64,000 nucleotides of DNA from Rhizobium sp. ACO-34A (GTDB lineage Bacteria > Pseudomonadota > Alphaproteobacteria > Rhizobiales > Rhizobiaceae): NCBI GenBank assembly GCA_002600635.1, contig CP021372.1, forward strand, positions 327,001-391,000, in the 5' to 3' direction. Below, one piece after another: positions 33,974 to 42,971 of this stretch. The notes beneath the pieces were generated by a model that was given only the letters and a program-made list of their open reading frames with translations, was not told the DNA's origin and searched no databases. The position numbers and the translations under genes are program-made. Within the stretch, counting starts at the first letter, position 1; every line of letters starts with the position of its first letter.

Positions 33974-36445
33974 TCATTGGGGAAGAGCCCAGGCAATGAT
34001 GCTGTCGCCGATCTTGGTCGGGATGCGGGCATGCCCGCCGACGACCATGACGATGTACTGGCGGCTGTTCTGCACGTAGGTCAGCGGCGTGGCCTGGGTG
34101 CCCGCGGGAACGCGGGTTTCCCAGATCAGTTCGCCGGTTTCGGTGTTGAAGACGCGGACGAACTGGTCGATCGCCGCACCGATGATGGTGACGCCGCCGG
34201 CGGTCGCAACACCGCTGCCATCGCTCGGAGTGCCGATCTGCCACTTGGTGCGGCTGGGGATGCCCATCGGACCATTGTCGTAACCGGTACCAAACGGACG
34301 GCTCCAGGCGACATCCCTGGTGCGAAGATCGACGGCGGAGATGAAGCCCCATGGGGGTGCGATGCACGGCTGATTGAGAGGCGACAGCCAAGGACCCTTG
34401 GTCGCACCATAAGGCTGGCCTTCCTGAACACGGTAGCCCTTCGACTGACCGGGTGCTGCCTGGTAGGATTTGGCGCCGATGGCATCCAGTTCCCTGCGCT
34501 CAACCAGGCCCTGCAGGTAGGGCATGCGCTGGTTGTTGAAGATCAGCAGGCCGCGCTTGGCGTCGACCATCAAGCCGCCCCAGTTCAGGCCACCGTGGTG
34601 TCCGGGATATATCAGGCTTTTTCTGCCCGGTTCCGCAGGCGTGAACGGCGCGTTGTCGTAGCGAGCCTGCACGAAGTCCATACGGCACGACATCTGGTCA
34701 AAGGGCGTCAGGCCCCAGGTACTGGCTTCCGTCAGAACTTCATGCTTGCGGCTCGGGCGGCCCATCGTGTTGGGCATGTCGAGCGACATCGGCTGCGTCG
34801 GCGAGAGCTTGTCACCGGGGCCGCCGTCGGTCTTGACCGGGACTTCCGTCACATCGACCAGCGGCTGGCCGGTCTCGCGATCGAAAATGAAGATCTGGGC
34901 CGACTTGGTCGCCTGGATCACGGCCTTGCGGATGCCCGTGTCTGTCGGGAAGTCGATCAGGCTCGGCTGCGGGCTGAGGTCGTAATCCCAAATGTCGTGA
35001 TGGACAGTCTGGAAATGCCAGCGCTCCTGACCGGTCTGGGCGTCGATCGCCACCAGCGACGAACCGTACTTCTCTTCAGCCGGGGTACGTTCGCCACCGT
35101 AGAAGTCGCCGGCCGGGTTGCCGAGCGTGACGTAGACGAGGCCGAGTTCGTCGTCGGCCGACAGCGGCGCCCACGAGTTCGGCGAACTCAGGGCATAGGT
35201 TTCGCCTTCGACCGGAGCGGTGGTAATGCCCGGACGACCGATGTCGAAAGCCCATTTCAACTGGCCCGTCACCGCATCGAAGCCGCGCACGACGCCGGAC
35301 GGAGCCGGACGGACGTCGGAGTCGATAACCTGGCCGCCCACAACGACCGAGCCGCGCACGATCGTCGGGGCCGAGGTGATCGCAGCCGAGCCGTTGCGGA
35401 AATTGCCGGTGCCGGGCATCAGATCGACCTGGCCGTTCGTACCAAATGACGAGCATGCCTGACCGGTCTGCGCATCAACGGCGATCAGACGCTGGTCGGC
35501 GGTACCCCAGATGACGCGCTGAGCGCATTCGCCGGTCACGCCTGGCTGTTCGTGATAGGCAACACCGCGGCAATTCGCGCCGTTACCGGCAAGCGAATCA
35601 TAATCGACCTTGGGATCGAAACGCCATTTTTCCTTGCCGGTTTCAGCATCGATGGCGACGGCGAGCTGTCTCGGCGTGCAACTGTAGAGCGTGTTGCCGA
35701 TCTTGAGCGGGGTGGCCTCGTTGAGATGAGCAACCTTTTCGCCGGCCTTCGGCATGTCACCGTGATGATATTCCCAGACCTTTACCAGTTGGGAGGCATT
35801 GGCCGGCGTGATCTGTGCCGCAGGCGAATAGTGGTTGCCGAGGTTCGAGCCGGCGTAGGCGGTCCAGTTCGTCTCGTCATGCGACGCGGCGACATTGCCG
35901 TCCGGTGAGGTGACCGTCGAGCGGCTGAAATCCCGCTTCGGTCGCGCAGCGACGGCACTCGCGTCAGCAAGCTGGATCCCGGGAAACCACGTTATCGGTA
36001 CGATTATGCTGAGGAACATCACGAATGGAACGATGCCGTTGATGGCGATCCATTCCCTGCCGCCGAGGCCGGTAATCCGTCGACGGGCTACCGGCCAGAA
36101 CAGCAGGAGGATGCCGCTGACGGCGATCAGCCAGCCGACGCGCGGAATATAGGCCCAACCGTTGGCGCCCGATTCCCAGATCGCCCAGGCGAAGGTAAGA
36201 AGAGACGCGCCTGCGAAAACGAAGAACCCGACCTTCTTGCCGCGGGCCATCTGGACTATGGCGACGATCAGGGCAAGTCCCATCAGGACATAGTATGGGC
36301 TTCCTCCGGCAAGCAGTAACTGCCCGCCCCAGAAGGCAAGGGCCGCCCCGAGGATGCCGACGAGCACCAGGTAGATAATAAATGCATAGTCTCCTATGCC
36401 GTTTTTTGGTCGAGCGAAATTGCCGCCAGCCATAGATCTCTCCAT
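33974..36445 (-). CDS. gcd: Membrane-bound PQQ-dependent dehydrogenase (glucose/quinate/shikimate family)
   Basis: An 823-residue quinoprotein. Five hydrophobic segments fill about residues 15-150 (membrane anchor that feeds ubiquinone). The periplasmic eight-bladed propeller begins with WTAYAGSNLGNHYSPAAQIT (about residues 190-209). TVHHDIWDYDLSPQPSLIDF near residue 485 holds the Asp equivalent to the catalytic Asp466 of E. coli glucose dehydrogenase. It oxidises an aldose or cyclitol-type alcohol in the periplasm and needs PQQ and calcium; no PQQ biosynthesis gene is in the window. The substrate within the family cannot be fixed. A GntR gene lies upstream on the same strand, and TGTC-N5-GACA stands 22 bp before the start. 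A second paralogue is at 40586. Confidence 0.92.
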   Translation of the reverse strand: MERSMAGGNFARPKNGIGDYAFIIYLVLVGILGAALAFWGGQLLLAGGSPYYVLMGLALIVAIVQMARGKKVGFFVFAGASLLTFAWAIWESGANGWAYIPRVGWLIAVSGILLLFWPVARRRITGLGGREWIAINGIVPFVMFLSIIVPITWFPGIQLADASAVAARPKRDFSRSTVTSPDGNVAASHDETNWTAYAGSNLGNHYSPAAQITPANASQLVKVWEYHHGDMPKAGEKVAHLNEATPLKIGNTLYSCTPRQLAVAIDAETGKEKWRFDPKVDYDSLAGNGANCRGVAYHEQPGVTGECAQRVIWGTADQRLIAVDAQTGQACSSFGTNGQVDLMPGTGNFRNGSAAITSAPTIVRGSVVVGGQVIDSDVRPAPSGVVRGFDAVTGQLKWAFDIGRPGITTAPVEGETYALSSPNSWAPLSADDELGLVYVTLGNPAGDFYGGERTPAEEKYGSSLVAIDAQTGQERWHFQTVHHDIWDYDLSPQPSLIDFPTDTGIRKAVIQATKSAQIFIFDRETGQPLVDVTEVPVKTDGGPGDKLSPTQPMSLDMPNTMGRPSRKHEVLTEASTWGLTPFDQMSCRMDFVQARYDNAPFTPAEPGRKSLIYPGHHGGLNWGGLMVDAKRGLLIFNNQRMPYLQGLVERRELDAIGAKSYQAAPGQSKGYRVQEGQPYGATKGPWLSPLNQPCIAPPWGFISAVDLRTRDVAWSRPFGTGYDNGPMGIPSRTKWQIGTPSDGSGVATAGGVTIIGAAIDQFVRVFNTETGELIWETRVPAGTQATPLTYVQNSRQYIVMVVGGHARIPTKIGDSIIAWALPQ

Positions 36446-36578
36446 GTGACTTGAGTGTTTCGTGTTTGTCGGGTGGACATCGGCATGATGCGGTGATGCC
36501 CAGGTGGATTGCCGAACCCATCAGGCAACCGGCAAAAAATCCTCTTATTTACGCTGCGCTGAGCAGTTGGATGTGGTT

Positions 36579-37454
36579 CTATCGTTGCCGTTCATCGGCA
36601 GGACAGAGATGAAGGCGCATTCTGTGTGATGCGGCGTCAAGGTCGTTCCGTTCGATCAGGTCGAGGATTTCCAGATGTTCTTCAATGTCGGCACGGAGGC
36701 GATCATCATTACGAGCCCGGTACACGAAAAGCCGCCGCCGGGCATTGAGACGCCGCAGCGTCTCCAGAGCGAACTGGTTGCAGGACGCGGCAACGAGCAG
36801 TTCGTGGAACTCGCAGCCGTACTTGAACAGATCCGGATTGGAATAGCTGCTTATACCCTTGGCCAAGACATCTTCCTGACGGGTGCGGAGGTTCGCCAAG
36901 ACTTCAGCTGAAATGGAGAAACGAGGTTCCAGTAAAGTTGCTGGTTCGATCATAGCGCGCAGTCGCATCATGTCGGCGTAAGCATCAGGGTGCCGCAACA
37001 CCTCGGAAAAGCGCCAGCCATATCCCGCCGAGCGCTCGAGCCAACCGCTCGTTACCGCGCGATCCAGGACGCGTCGCAACTGCACTTCTCCAACGTCATA
37101 GCGGCGCAGAAGCTCCTGCTCTGTGACGACCGGCGGAAGGGTGCCGTCCAGATGGTCGTCGGCGAGCCGCATGTAAAGCTGCTCGAAGGCCGAGCCTTTG
37201 CCCAGCAGTGACTGGACCTTGCTTCCGTCGATCGGTGCATCGAGCACGAAGCCCTTGTTGGCGATGGTCGTGACGATCCCGAGCTCGCATAGCTCATTCA
37301 GGTTGGCGCGCACCGGCGCCCGAGAGACACCGAGCCGCTTTGCAATCCTCGCTTCGAACAGCCGGTCTCCCGGGACGAGGTTGCTCTCCGCAGCGATCTC
37401 TAGAATTTCGGATTTAAGGTTGAGCGCACGCTCGCTTTCTTTTGACTCCACCAT
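36579..37454 (-). CDS. GntR/FadR-type transcriptional regulator with two winged-helix segments
   Basis: A 291-residue regulator. Residues about 5-75 form a GntR winged helix (RLFEARIAKRLGVSRAPVRANLNELCELGIV). A second winged-helix-like segment follows (TEQELLRRYDVGEVQLRRVL, DRAVTSGWLERSAGYGWRFSEV, about residues 110-155), then a C-terminal FCD ligand-binding domain (MIEPATLLEPRFSISAEVL onward). ATG 37454 has AAGGAGG upstream; the longer frame from 37523 is unlikely. It is divergent from cytochrome b561. Copies of one 26-bp motif in front of itself, cytochrome b561 and the amidohydrolase make it the likely regulator of this local set. The double DNA-binding layout would suit a long operator. 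Confidence 0.88.
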   Translation of the reverse strand: MVESKESERALNLKSEILEIAAESNLVPGDRLFEARIAKRLGVSRAPVRANLNELCELGIVTTIANKGFVLDAPIDGSKVQSLLGKGSAFEQLYMRLADDHLDGTLPPVVTEQELLRRYDVGEVQLRRVLDRAVTSGWLERSAGYGWRFSEVLRHPDAYADMMRLRAMIEPATLLEPRFSISAEVLANLRTRQEDVLAKGISSYSNPDLFKYGCEFHELLVAASCNQFALETLRRLNARRRLFVYRARNDDRLRADIEEHLEILDLIERNDLDAASHRMRLHLCPADERQR

Positions 37455-37516
37455 GTCGCCTCCTTCCTTTCGGTGCGGCAACTCGTCGCGCCAGACCGTC
37501 CAAAAGTCAAATGGAA

Positions 37517-37542
37517 AGTGCATTTAACAAGGAAAATAGACA
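37517..37542 (-). promoter_or_regulatory. Shared operator, site C (GntR promoter, degenerate right arm)
   Basis: On the minus strand TGTCTATT is followed by seven variable bases and TTAAATGCACT, matching the left arm of sites A and B fully and the right arm partly. It lies about 65-90 bp upstream of the GntR start, a position suitable for autoregulation. Confidence 0.4.
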
Positions 37543-37736
37543 TTTATCGCATCACGTCTGCCTTCTCGCTCTGGAGGAGGGGGATGCAAACGCCTGGGGT
37601 GTGGCTATTCCGAACCATGTATCGGCAACAGGGATAGGAATTATTTACCGCACTGGCAGCAGGAATGCGCTGCTGCGGACGTCACTTTTTGCGTGACTGG
37701 AACGACCCGTTACCGACGTACTGACTCCGGCGGTTT

Positions 37737-37762
37737 TGTCTATTATACTGATAAAAGACATT
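37737..37762 (+). promoter_or_regulatory. Shared 26-bp operator, site B (cytochrome b561 promoter)
   Basis: TGTCTATT, seven variable bases, TAAAAGACATT; the arms are identical to site A, 19 of 26 positions overall. TATACT inside the variable part could be a -10 box, so a bound repressor would cover the promoter. It lies just upstream of cytochrome b561. Confidence 0.65.
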
Positions 37763-37835
37763 GTGATTTGACGGGGCGGCGGATGTGCAGAAAAACAGCG
37801 ATGAAAATTGCGCCATCAAACTGCCGGAGCCTGCT

Positions 37836-38435
37836 ATGCCCATCCCTTCCGCTACTTCCCACGCTCCTGCTCGATATTCCGGGCCTGCCATCGCCTTTCA
37901 CTGGACGACAGCGGTCCTGATCCTGATCGCCTATGTCACGGTCTATATGCGGATCTGGGGAAATGGCGAGAACGGATTTCTGCTCTATCGGATCCACACG
38001 ACCGTCGGCGTGATCGCCGGGGTCATCGCGGTGCTGCGCCTAATCTGGCGTCAGGTCTCGCCCCCGCCCGCGGCGCATCCGGCCTCGCGGATCGAGCATC
38101 TCGCGGCGCAGGCCATGCATGTCGTGCTTTATGCGATGATGATCCTGATCCCGCTGACCGGCTGGATGGGGACAGGAAATGTCATCGCCTGGCTGGCCTG
38201 GACCGGAATCCCGACGTTCAGTTCGACCTGGATCTTTCAGTGGCTGGTCGAGGGGCAGTTTGGCCTGACATGGGAGGAGTTCGAGCCGCAGGCCGATGCG
38301 ATGCATCAGCTTTTGGGACAGGCGGTGTTCTGGGTGCTGATCGCGCTGCATGCGGCGGCCGCGCTGTTTCATCAGATTGTCCGGCGCGATGGCGTGCTGA
38401 CATCCATGTTGCCCGCGCGTTTTTCGCAGCGCTGA
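37836..38435 (+). CDS. Cytochrome b561 family protein
   Basis: A 199-residue inner-membrane dihaem cytochrome with four hydrophobic segments. Haem-ligand His residues are expected in AIAFHWTTAVLIL (helix 1), LLYRIHTTVGVIAG (helix 2), AMHVVLYAMMILIPLTGW (helix 3) and MHQLLGQAVFWVLIALHAAAALFH (helix 4), all present. Such proteins move electrons between quinone and periplasmic partners. ATG 37836 has GGAG upstream; a GTG at 37785 would add 17 residues but sits close to the operator. An ABM-domain monooxygenase gene follows. Its place beside two PQQ dehydrogenases suggests a role in the same periplasmic respiratory set. Confidence 0.9.
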   Translation: MPIPSATSHAPARYSGPAIAFHWTTAVLILIAYVTVYMRIWGNGENGFLLYRIHTTVGVIAGVIAVLRLIWRQVSPPPAAHPASRIEHLAAQAMHVVLYAMMILIPLTGWMGTGNVIAWLAWTGIPTFSSTWIFQWLVEGQFGLTWEEFEPQADAMHQLLGQAVFWVLIALHAAAALFHQIVRRDGVLTSMLPARFSQR

Positions 38436-38525
38436 CGACAGCGGCGCCGTCGCAAGAATAGTTTCTTTTATATATCAAAAAGGCGTATTACCGTCGCCCC
38501 GGCATTGAACCGTAAGGGATAAGAA

Positions 38526-38822
38526 ATGACACCGGCCATCAGCCTCGTGGCGACCATCGAAGTTAACCCTGACAGTCAATCGCTGGCGGAGGCGGCCCTG
38601 TTGGACTGCATCCCGGCCTCGCGGGCCGAGGCCGGTTGCCTGCGCTATGAGGTCAACCGGGATCGCGATCATCCGGGGCGTTACGTTTTCTATGAGGCCT
38701 GGGCCGATCCGGCTGCGCTTGAAGCCCATGTCACCGCCCCGCATTTCCAGACCATGAATGCCCGTCTGGCGCCGGTTCTGGTCAAGGACTTCGAGGTGAC
38801 ATTCCTGACCCCGTTTGGCTGA
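38526..38822 (+). CDS. Putative quinol monooxygenase / ABM-domain protein
   Basis: A 98-residue ferredoxin-fold protein of the antibiotic biosynthesis monooxygenase (YgiN-like) family. Visible hallmarks are CIPASRAEAGCLRYEVNRDRD, YVFYEAWADPAALEAH and the conserved HxxxPHF-like AHVTAPHFQ (about residues 67-75). Members act as small cofactor-free monooxygenases on quinols or as dimeric binding proteins. It begins 90 bp after cytochrome b561 on the same strand. The cytochrome/quinol context fits a quinol substrate, but this is inference. Confidence 0.88.
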   Translation: MTPAISLVATIEVNPDSQSLAEAALLDCIPASRAEAGCLRYEVNRDRDHPGRYVFYEAWADPAALEAHVTAPHFQTMNARLAPVLVKDFEVTFLTPFG

Positions 38823-38882
38823 TTCTGCTCGGCTGATTCTTCTCTGACAGCATCAATCCGACCAACAGAAGGAGGCCATCCG

Positions 38883-38966
38883 ATGTCCATCTCGCGCCGT
38901 AAGATGCTTGGCGTTTCCGCCGTACTGATGCGCACGAGTGATGCTTGGTATATGCCGACCCGGTAG
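38883..38966 (+). pseudogene. Orphan Tat leader, remnant of an exported protein gene
   Basis: GAAGGAGG precedes ATG 38883, and the frame reads MSISRRKMLGVSAVLM, a typical twin-arginine leader (SRRKML). It runs out of sense after about 16 residues and stops at 27 codons. The mature protein is missing, so this is the 5' end of a deleted gene, probably an enzyme co-transcribed with the ABM protein. The rest of the gap to 39158 shows no gene. Confidence 0.6.
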
Positions 38967-39158
38967 CGTCGCCTTAACCGATTTGTGCTGATGAGTGGTA
39001 TTGGACCGTCATGACCAATATGCCGATCACCGCCAAGTTCGCACATATGCCATCACGACATGGCGGCAGATCGCCATGTCGATCAAGGCCTGACAGTCGG
39101 GCCAAAACCGATACTGTACCCTGCATTCAATTAAGGCGACGCGACTACCGTGATTTCA

Positions 39159-40229
39159 TCATGAACGCCTTGATCCCCTCAGCGTCTGATATGGGGTTTC
39201 GCCAAAGCGTTCGCTGTAGCTCTTGGCCATCCCCCCGAGGTTGACGAATCCCATCGGGCGCGCAATCGATGCGACGGTCTGCCCCCGTGCTGCCCCGCCC
39301 AGCATGGACCGCAACAGGTCCAGCCGTCGCGCCTTGAGATGGGCATGCGGAGTTACTCCCCTGAACCGCCTGAACCCCTCTGACAGACTGCGGGCCGAGA
39401 CCCCGACCTTCTCGGCAATTTCGGCGATGGAGGGAGCCGTCGGGGCCAGTTCCTCCATCAGTTTCTCGGCATCGCGGACGTGCTTGGGGGCTGCGGCACG
39501 GGCGCCGGTATCAAGACGGATGCCGGCGTGACCAGACCAGTTGCGCAGCAGATCGAGGCAGATCATGTCTTCAAGCCGCTTCTCGATCAGCGGATCTGGA
39601 ACCGCGTTCACCGTCGCATCGATGGATTTCGATGCGTAATCGAGCAGAGCAAGCCAGGCGGACCCCCCGGTGCCAAAAACGCAACGATGCGTCCACAGCT
39701 TGTCGTCGGGGACAAAACCGAACCAGCGCTCCGTAGTCTCCTCCATCATGCGATGCGGGATCGTCAGGTTGAATTGCAGGTCATGCCCGTCCGCGATATT
39801 CCAGTAATCCGTGCGGCTGCAATCGACCACATAGCTTTGGCCGGCCACCGTATCCACTGCCGTGCGGTTGTCGAGCGGGTGGCGCACGCTACCGCGCAAA
39901 GTGTTGACAACAAGAATATTGCCGGCTGCCGGATCGAATTCGTCAACCCGTGTCGGAACACCGAAACAGAACCGGCTGAAGGTGATCCTGCCGATCAGCA
40001 GCTTGCGCAGTGTGGCGTTCGGATCGTCGCCGCGGTTCAGGGGGCGCGTCACCAGGGGCATATAGGCCCTGTGGCAAAAGCTGTTCACATCCGACCATTC
40101 GCGCGAAGAGGTCAATTGTCCCGCCAGCAAGGGACGGCCCTGCTGGTCCTGTGTCAGTGCCGATTCCAGCATGAGTACGATTTCCCTCGCCATTGCGGAC
40201 TCAAACCCGGCCCGGAACACCGACCACAA
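39159..40229 (-). CDS. AraC family transcriptional regulator
   Basis: A 356-residue regulator. The N-terminal two thirds form a cupin-like sensing domain of the AraC-binding-2 type (SRTDYWNIADGHDLQFNLTIPH). The C-terminal ~100 residues hold two helix-turn-helix units (SIAEIAEKVGVSARSLSEGFRRFRGVTPH and TVASIARPMGFVNLGGMAKSY). Such proteins respond to aromatic or small organic acids. ATG 40193 (MAREIVL) is an alternative start. It is divergent from the second PQQ dehydrogenase across about 355 bp (40230-40585), in which I see no gene, and is its likely activator. Confidence 0.9.
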   Translation of the reverse strand: MWSVFRAGFESAMAREIVLMLESALTQDQQGRPLLAGQLTSSREWSDVNSFCHRAYMPLVTRPLNRGDDPNATLRKLLIGRITFSRFCFGVPTRVDEFDPAAGNILVVNTLRGSVRHPLDNRTAVDTVAGQSYVVDCSRTDYWNIADGHDLQFNLTIPHRMMEETTERWFGFVPDDKLWTHRCVFGTGGSAWLALLDYASKSIDATVNAVPDPLIEKRLEDMICLDLLRNWSGHAGIRLDTGARAAAPKHVRDAEKLMEELAPTAPSIAEIAEKVGVSARSLSEGFRRFRGVTPHAHLKARRLDLLRSMLGGAARGQTVASIARPMGFVNLGGMAKSYSERFGETPYQTLRGSRRS

Positions 40230-40585
40230 CGGTTACATAATCTCCAGGTCCTGGGCAAGATGTCGCAGGAGCCGAAAGCCTCGCCATCACGATCCAGGCG
40301 ACAGGGTGGAATCACCTGGTAGTTGGAACGAGGCCCACCATGATGTCTGGAGCAAAGGGCCGCCACCGACTTTCGACGGGCTGTCCAATACGTCATGTCG
40401 CCGCATGTCGATCTTTTCTTCCGATTTCGACTATCGTCTTCCGCTCCCAATCACACTTCTGCATACCATTCTCTACAGAAAGCCGACTGTCGGCGCTATG
40501 CGTTCAGACACATACCGGACGGCAGGGATGGTTCTGTGTCCCCTCCATCCGGCACAACTCAGCTTTGAAAGAAAGGAGGAGCGGG

Positions 40586-42913
40586 ATGGAGAATTTGCGA
40601 CGCGCATTCTCGGTGATCCTTGCTATTGCAGCGATCTATCTGGTGGTTTTGGGGGGCAGGTTGCTGCTCCTTGGTGGGTCTCCTTATTACCTGCTGGTCG
40701 GCGTCATCTATGCTGTCGCAGTCTGGCTGATGTGGAAGCAGGATCGCCGCTCGGTCGGGCTGATCGGTGCGGTATTGCTGATCACGGTTCTGTGGTCGAC
40801 ATGGGAAGTCCATGGGATCGGTGCTTATTGGGGCTGGCTGGCACGCCTGATGGTGCCGCTTGGCTTTGCCATTGTGTCCGCCCTTCTGTTCACCTCTTTC
40901 AGGGACAAGGTGGGGAAGGCGTGCCTGGGCGCTGCCGCACTCGGCGCTGTCTGCTTTGTCGCGGTCTTTGCGCGGGCCTTCATCAACGTTCCCTATATCG
41001 CCACCGCCACCACCCGCGATGACTACAAGATCGCCCAGTCCGACAACAAGCCGATCGACTGGACGGCCTATAGCCGCGACACGATGGGCATCCGCTTTTC
41101 GCCCTTCACCCAGATCAACCGCGACAACGTCAAGGATCTGAAGGTCGCTTGGACCTACCGGACCGGCCGCGACTTCTCGAACGCGAACTCGGTCGATCAG
41201 AACACCCCGCTCCAGATCGGCAACACGCTCTACGCCTGCACGCCCGAGAATGCGGTTCACGCGATCGACGCCACCACGGGCGAGCGGAAATGGCTCTATG
41301 AGGCCAAGGCCAAATCCTACACCTGGGCGCGCTGCCGCGGACTTGGCTACTATGAAAACACCGCCGCCGCCTCAGGCGAGATATGCGCCAGACGGATTGT
41401 CGGCAATACCGTCGACGGCCGCCTCTACGAACTGGACGCAGAGACCGGCGCGCTTTGCCCGCAGTTCGGCACCAATGGCGAAGTCGATCTTCGCGCGAAC
41501 ATGGGCGCGATGGGCCCAGGGTATTACTACCAGAACTCGGCCCCGCTGGTCGCCGGAGACAAGATCATCGTCGGCGGCTGGGTTGCGGACAACCAGAACC
41601 TCAGCGAGCCTTCCGGTGCGATCCGTGCGTTCGACGCGCTGACCGGTGCCCTGGTCTGGACCTGGGATCCCGGCAATCCCGATGTGGCGCGCGACCCGCT
41701 GAATGGCGGCGAATACACCGCCGGTACGCCGAACATGTGGACCCATGCGGCCTTCGATCCGGCGCTTGGCGTGGTCTATGCCCCGATGGGCAATGCCGGC
41801 ACCGACTATTACAACGCCACGCGCCCTGAACACTCGCTTGAGTACAACGCGGCGCTGGTGGCGCTCGATGTAAACACCGGCAAACCGAAATGGTCGTTCC
41901 AGACCGTCCATGACGATTTGTGGGATTATGACATCCCGGCGCAGCCTGCATTGCTCGATATGAAAAACGATGCGGGCCAGATGGTTCCCGCCGTTCTGAT
42001 CTTCACCAAGCGGGGCCAGATCTTCGCGCTTGACCGGCGCGACGGAAAGCCGATCAGCAAGGTCGAAGAGCTGCCGGTGCCGACGACGGGCACCGTGCCC
42101 GAGAACCGCGTATCGCCGACGCAGCCCTATAGCGTCGACATGCCGACGATCAACTCGGAGCGCTTTACCGAGGCTTCGTCCTGGGGCATGACGATGTTCG
42201 ATCAGTTGTTGTGCCGCATCAGCTACAAGCAGATGCGTTATGACGGCGACTTCACCTTGCCGGGTCTTGACTGGACCCTCAGCAGCCCCGGGGTTCTGGG
42301 CGGCCAGAACTGGGGCAGTGCGTCTTACGACCCGCTCAACCGTCGGCTGTTCGTCAATGATATCCGCCTCGGCGACGTGAAGCGGATGATGACAAGGCCT
42401 GAATACGACAAGGCGCTGGAAACCCGCAAGCCTTCGGCGGATGGCCACGGACTTGCGCCGATGGACGGCACACCCTACGCCATCGAAAACGGCAACTGGT
42501 ATTCGCCGCTTGGCGTGCCCTGCCAGCAACCGCCCCTCGGTACGGTGACGGCGATCGACCTCGACACCCGCTCCATCGCCTGGCAGGTCCCGGGAGGCAC
42601 CGCCGAGCAACTTGGTCCGCTGAACATCAAGCTGGGCCTGCCGTTGACGCTGGGAATGCCGACCTATGCCGGCACCTCGGTCACGGCCGGAGGGATCGTG
42701 TTCTTCGCCGGGACGCAGGATTTCTATCTGCGCGCCTATGATGCCGCGACCGGCGAGGAACTCGCGAAGGTTCCGCTGCCGATCGGTGCAAGTGCTACGC
42801 CGATGGTCTTTATCTCGCCCGAGAACGGCAAGGAATATGTCGTCCTCTCGGTTGGCGGCGCGGCGCATTCGGCGGCTGGCGACTATCTGATGGCCTTCGC
42901 CCTGCCCGAATAA
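40586..42913 (+). CDS. gcd: Membrane-bound PQQ-dependent dehydrogenase (glucose/quinate/shikimate family), second copy
   Basis: A 775-residue quinoprotein with a five-helix N-terminal membrane anchor (about residues 5-140) and a periplasmic propeller that begins with DWTAYSRDTMGIRFSPFTQI. TVHDDLWDYDIPAQPALLDM near residue 445 holds the expected catalytic Asp. ATG 40586 follows AAAGGAGG; the frame is open upstream but without a credible start. It is clearly diverged from the copy at 33974 and about 48 residues shorter, so the two are paralogues with probably different substrates, not a recent duplication. It is divergent from an AraC gene and followed by a GntR remnant. Confidence 0.92.
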   Translation: MENLRRAFSVILAIAAIYLVVLGGRLLLLGGSPYYLLVGVIYAVAVWLMWKQDRRSVGLIGAVLLITVLWSTWEVHGIGAYWGWLARLMVPLGFAIVSALLFTSFRDKVGKACLGAAALGAVCFVAVFARAFINVPYIATATTRDDYKIAQSDNKPIDWTAYSRDTMGIRFSPFTQINRDNVKDLKVAWTYRTGRDFSNANSVDQNTPLQIGNTLYACTPENAVHAIDATTGERKWLYEAKAKSYTWARCRGLGYYENTAAASGEICARRIVGNTVDGRLYELDAETGALCPQFGTNGEVDLRANMGAMGPGYYYQNSAPLVAGDKIIVGGWVADNQNLSEPSGAIRAFDALTGALVWTWDPGNPDVARDPLNGGEYTAGTPNMWTHAAFDPALGVVYAPMGNAGTDYYNATRPEHSLEYNAALVALDVNTGKPKWSFQTVHDDLWDYDIPAQPALLDMKNDAGQMVPAVLIFTKRGQIFALDRRDGKPISKVEELPVPTTGTVPENRVSPTQPYSVDMPTINSERFTEASSWGMTMFDQLLCRISYKQMRYDGDFTLPGLDWTLSSPGVLGGQNWGSASYDPLNRRLFVNDIRLGDVKRMMTRPEYDKALETRKPSADGHGLAPMDGTPYAIENGNWYSPLGVPCQQPPLGTVTAIDLDTRSIAWQVPGGTAEQLGPLNIKLGLPLTLGMPTYAGTSVTAGGIVFFAGTQDFYLRAYDAATGEELAKVPLPIGASATPMVFISPENGKEYVVLSVGGAAHSAAGDYLMAFALPE

Positions 42914-42971
42914 GGCCTGAGCGAATTACCGCAAGACTTTGGGACCTGCCGCAACTGCGGCGGGCCCTTGG

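Noticed and set aside
33977..35449. 490-codon plus-strand frame antisense to the PQQ dehydrogenase
   Set aside because: Composition is Arg/Gly/Asp-rich and repetitive in the manner of antisense frames; the dehydrogenase on the other strand is unambiguous.
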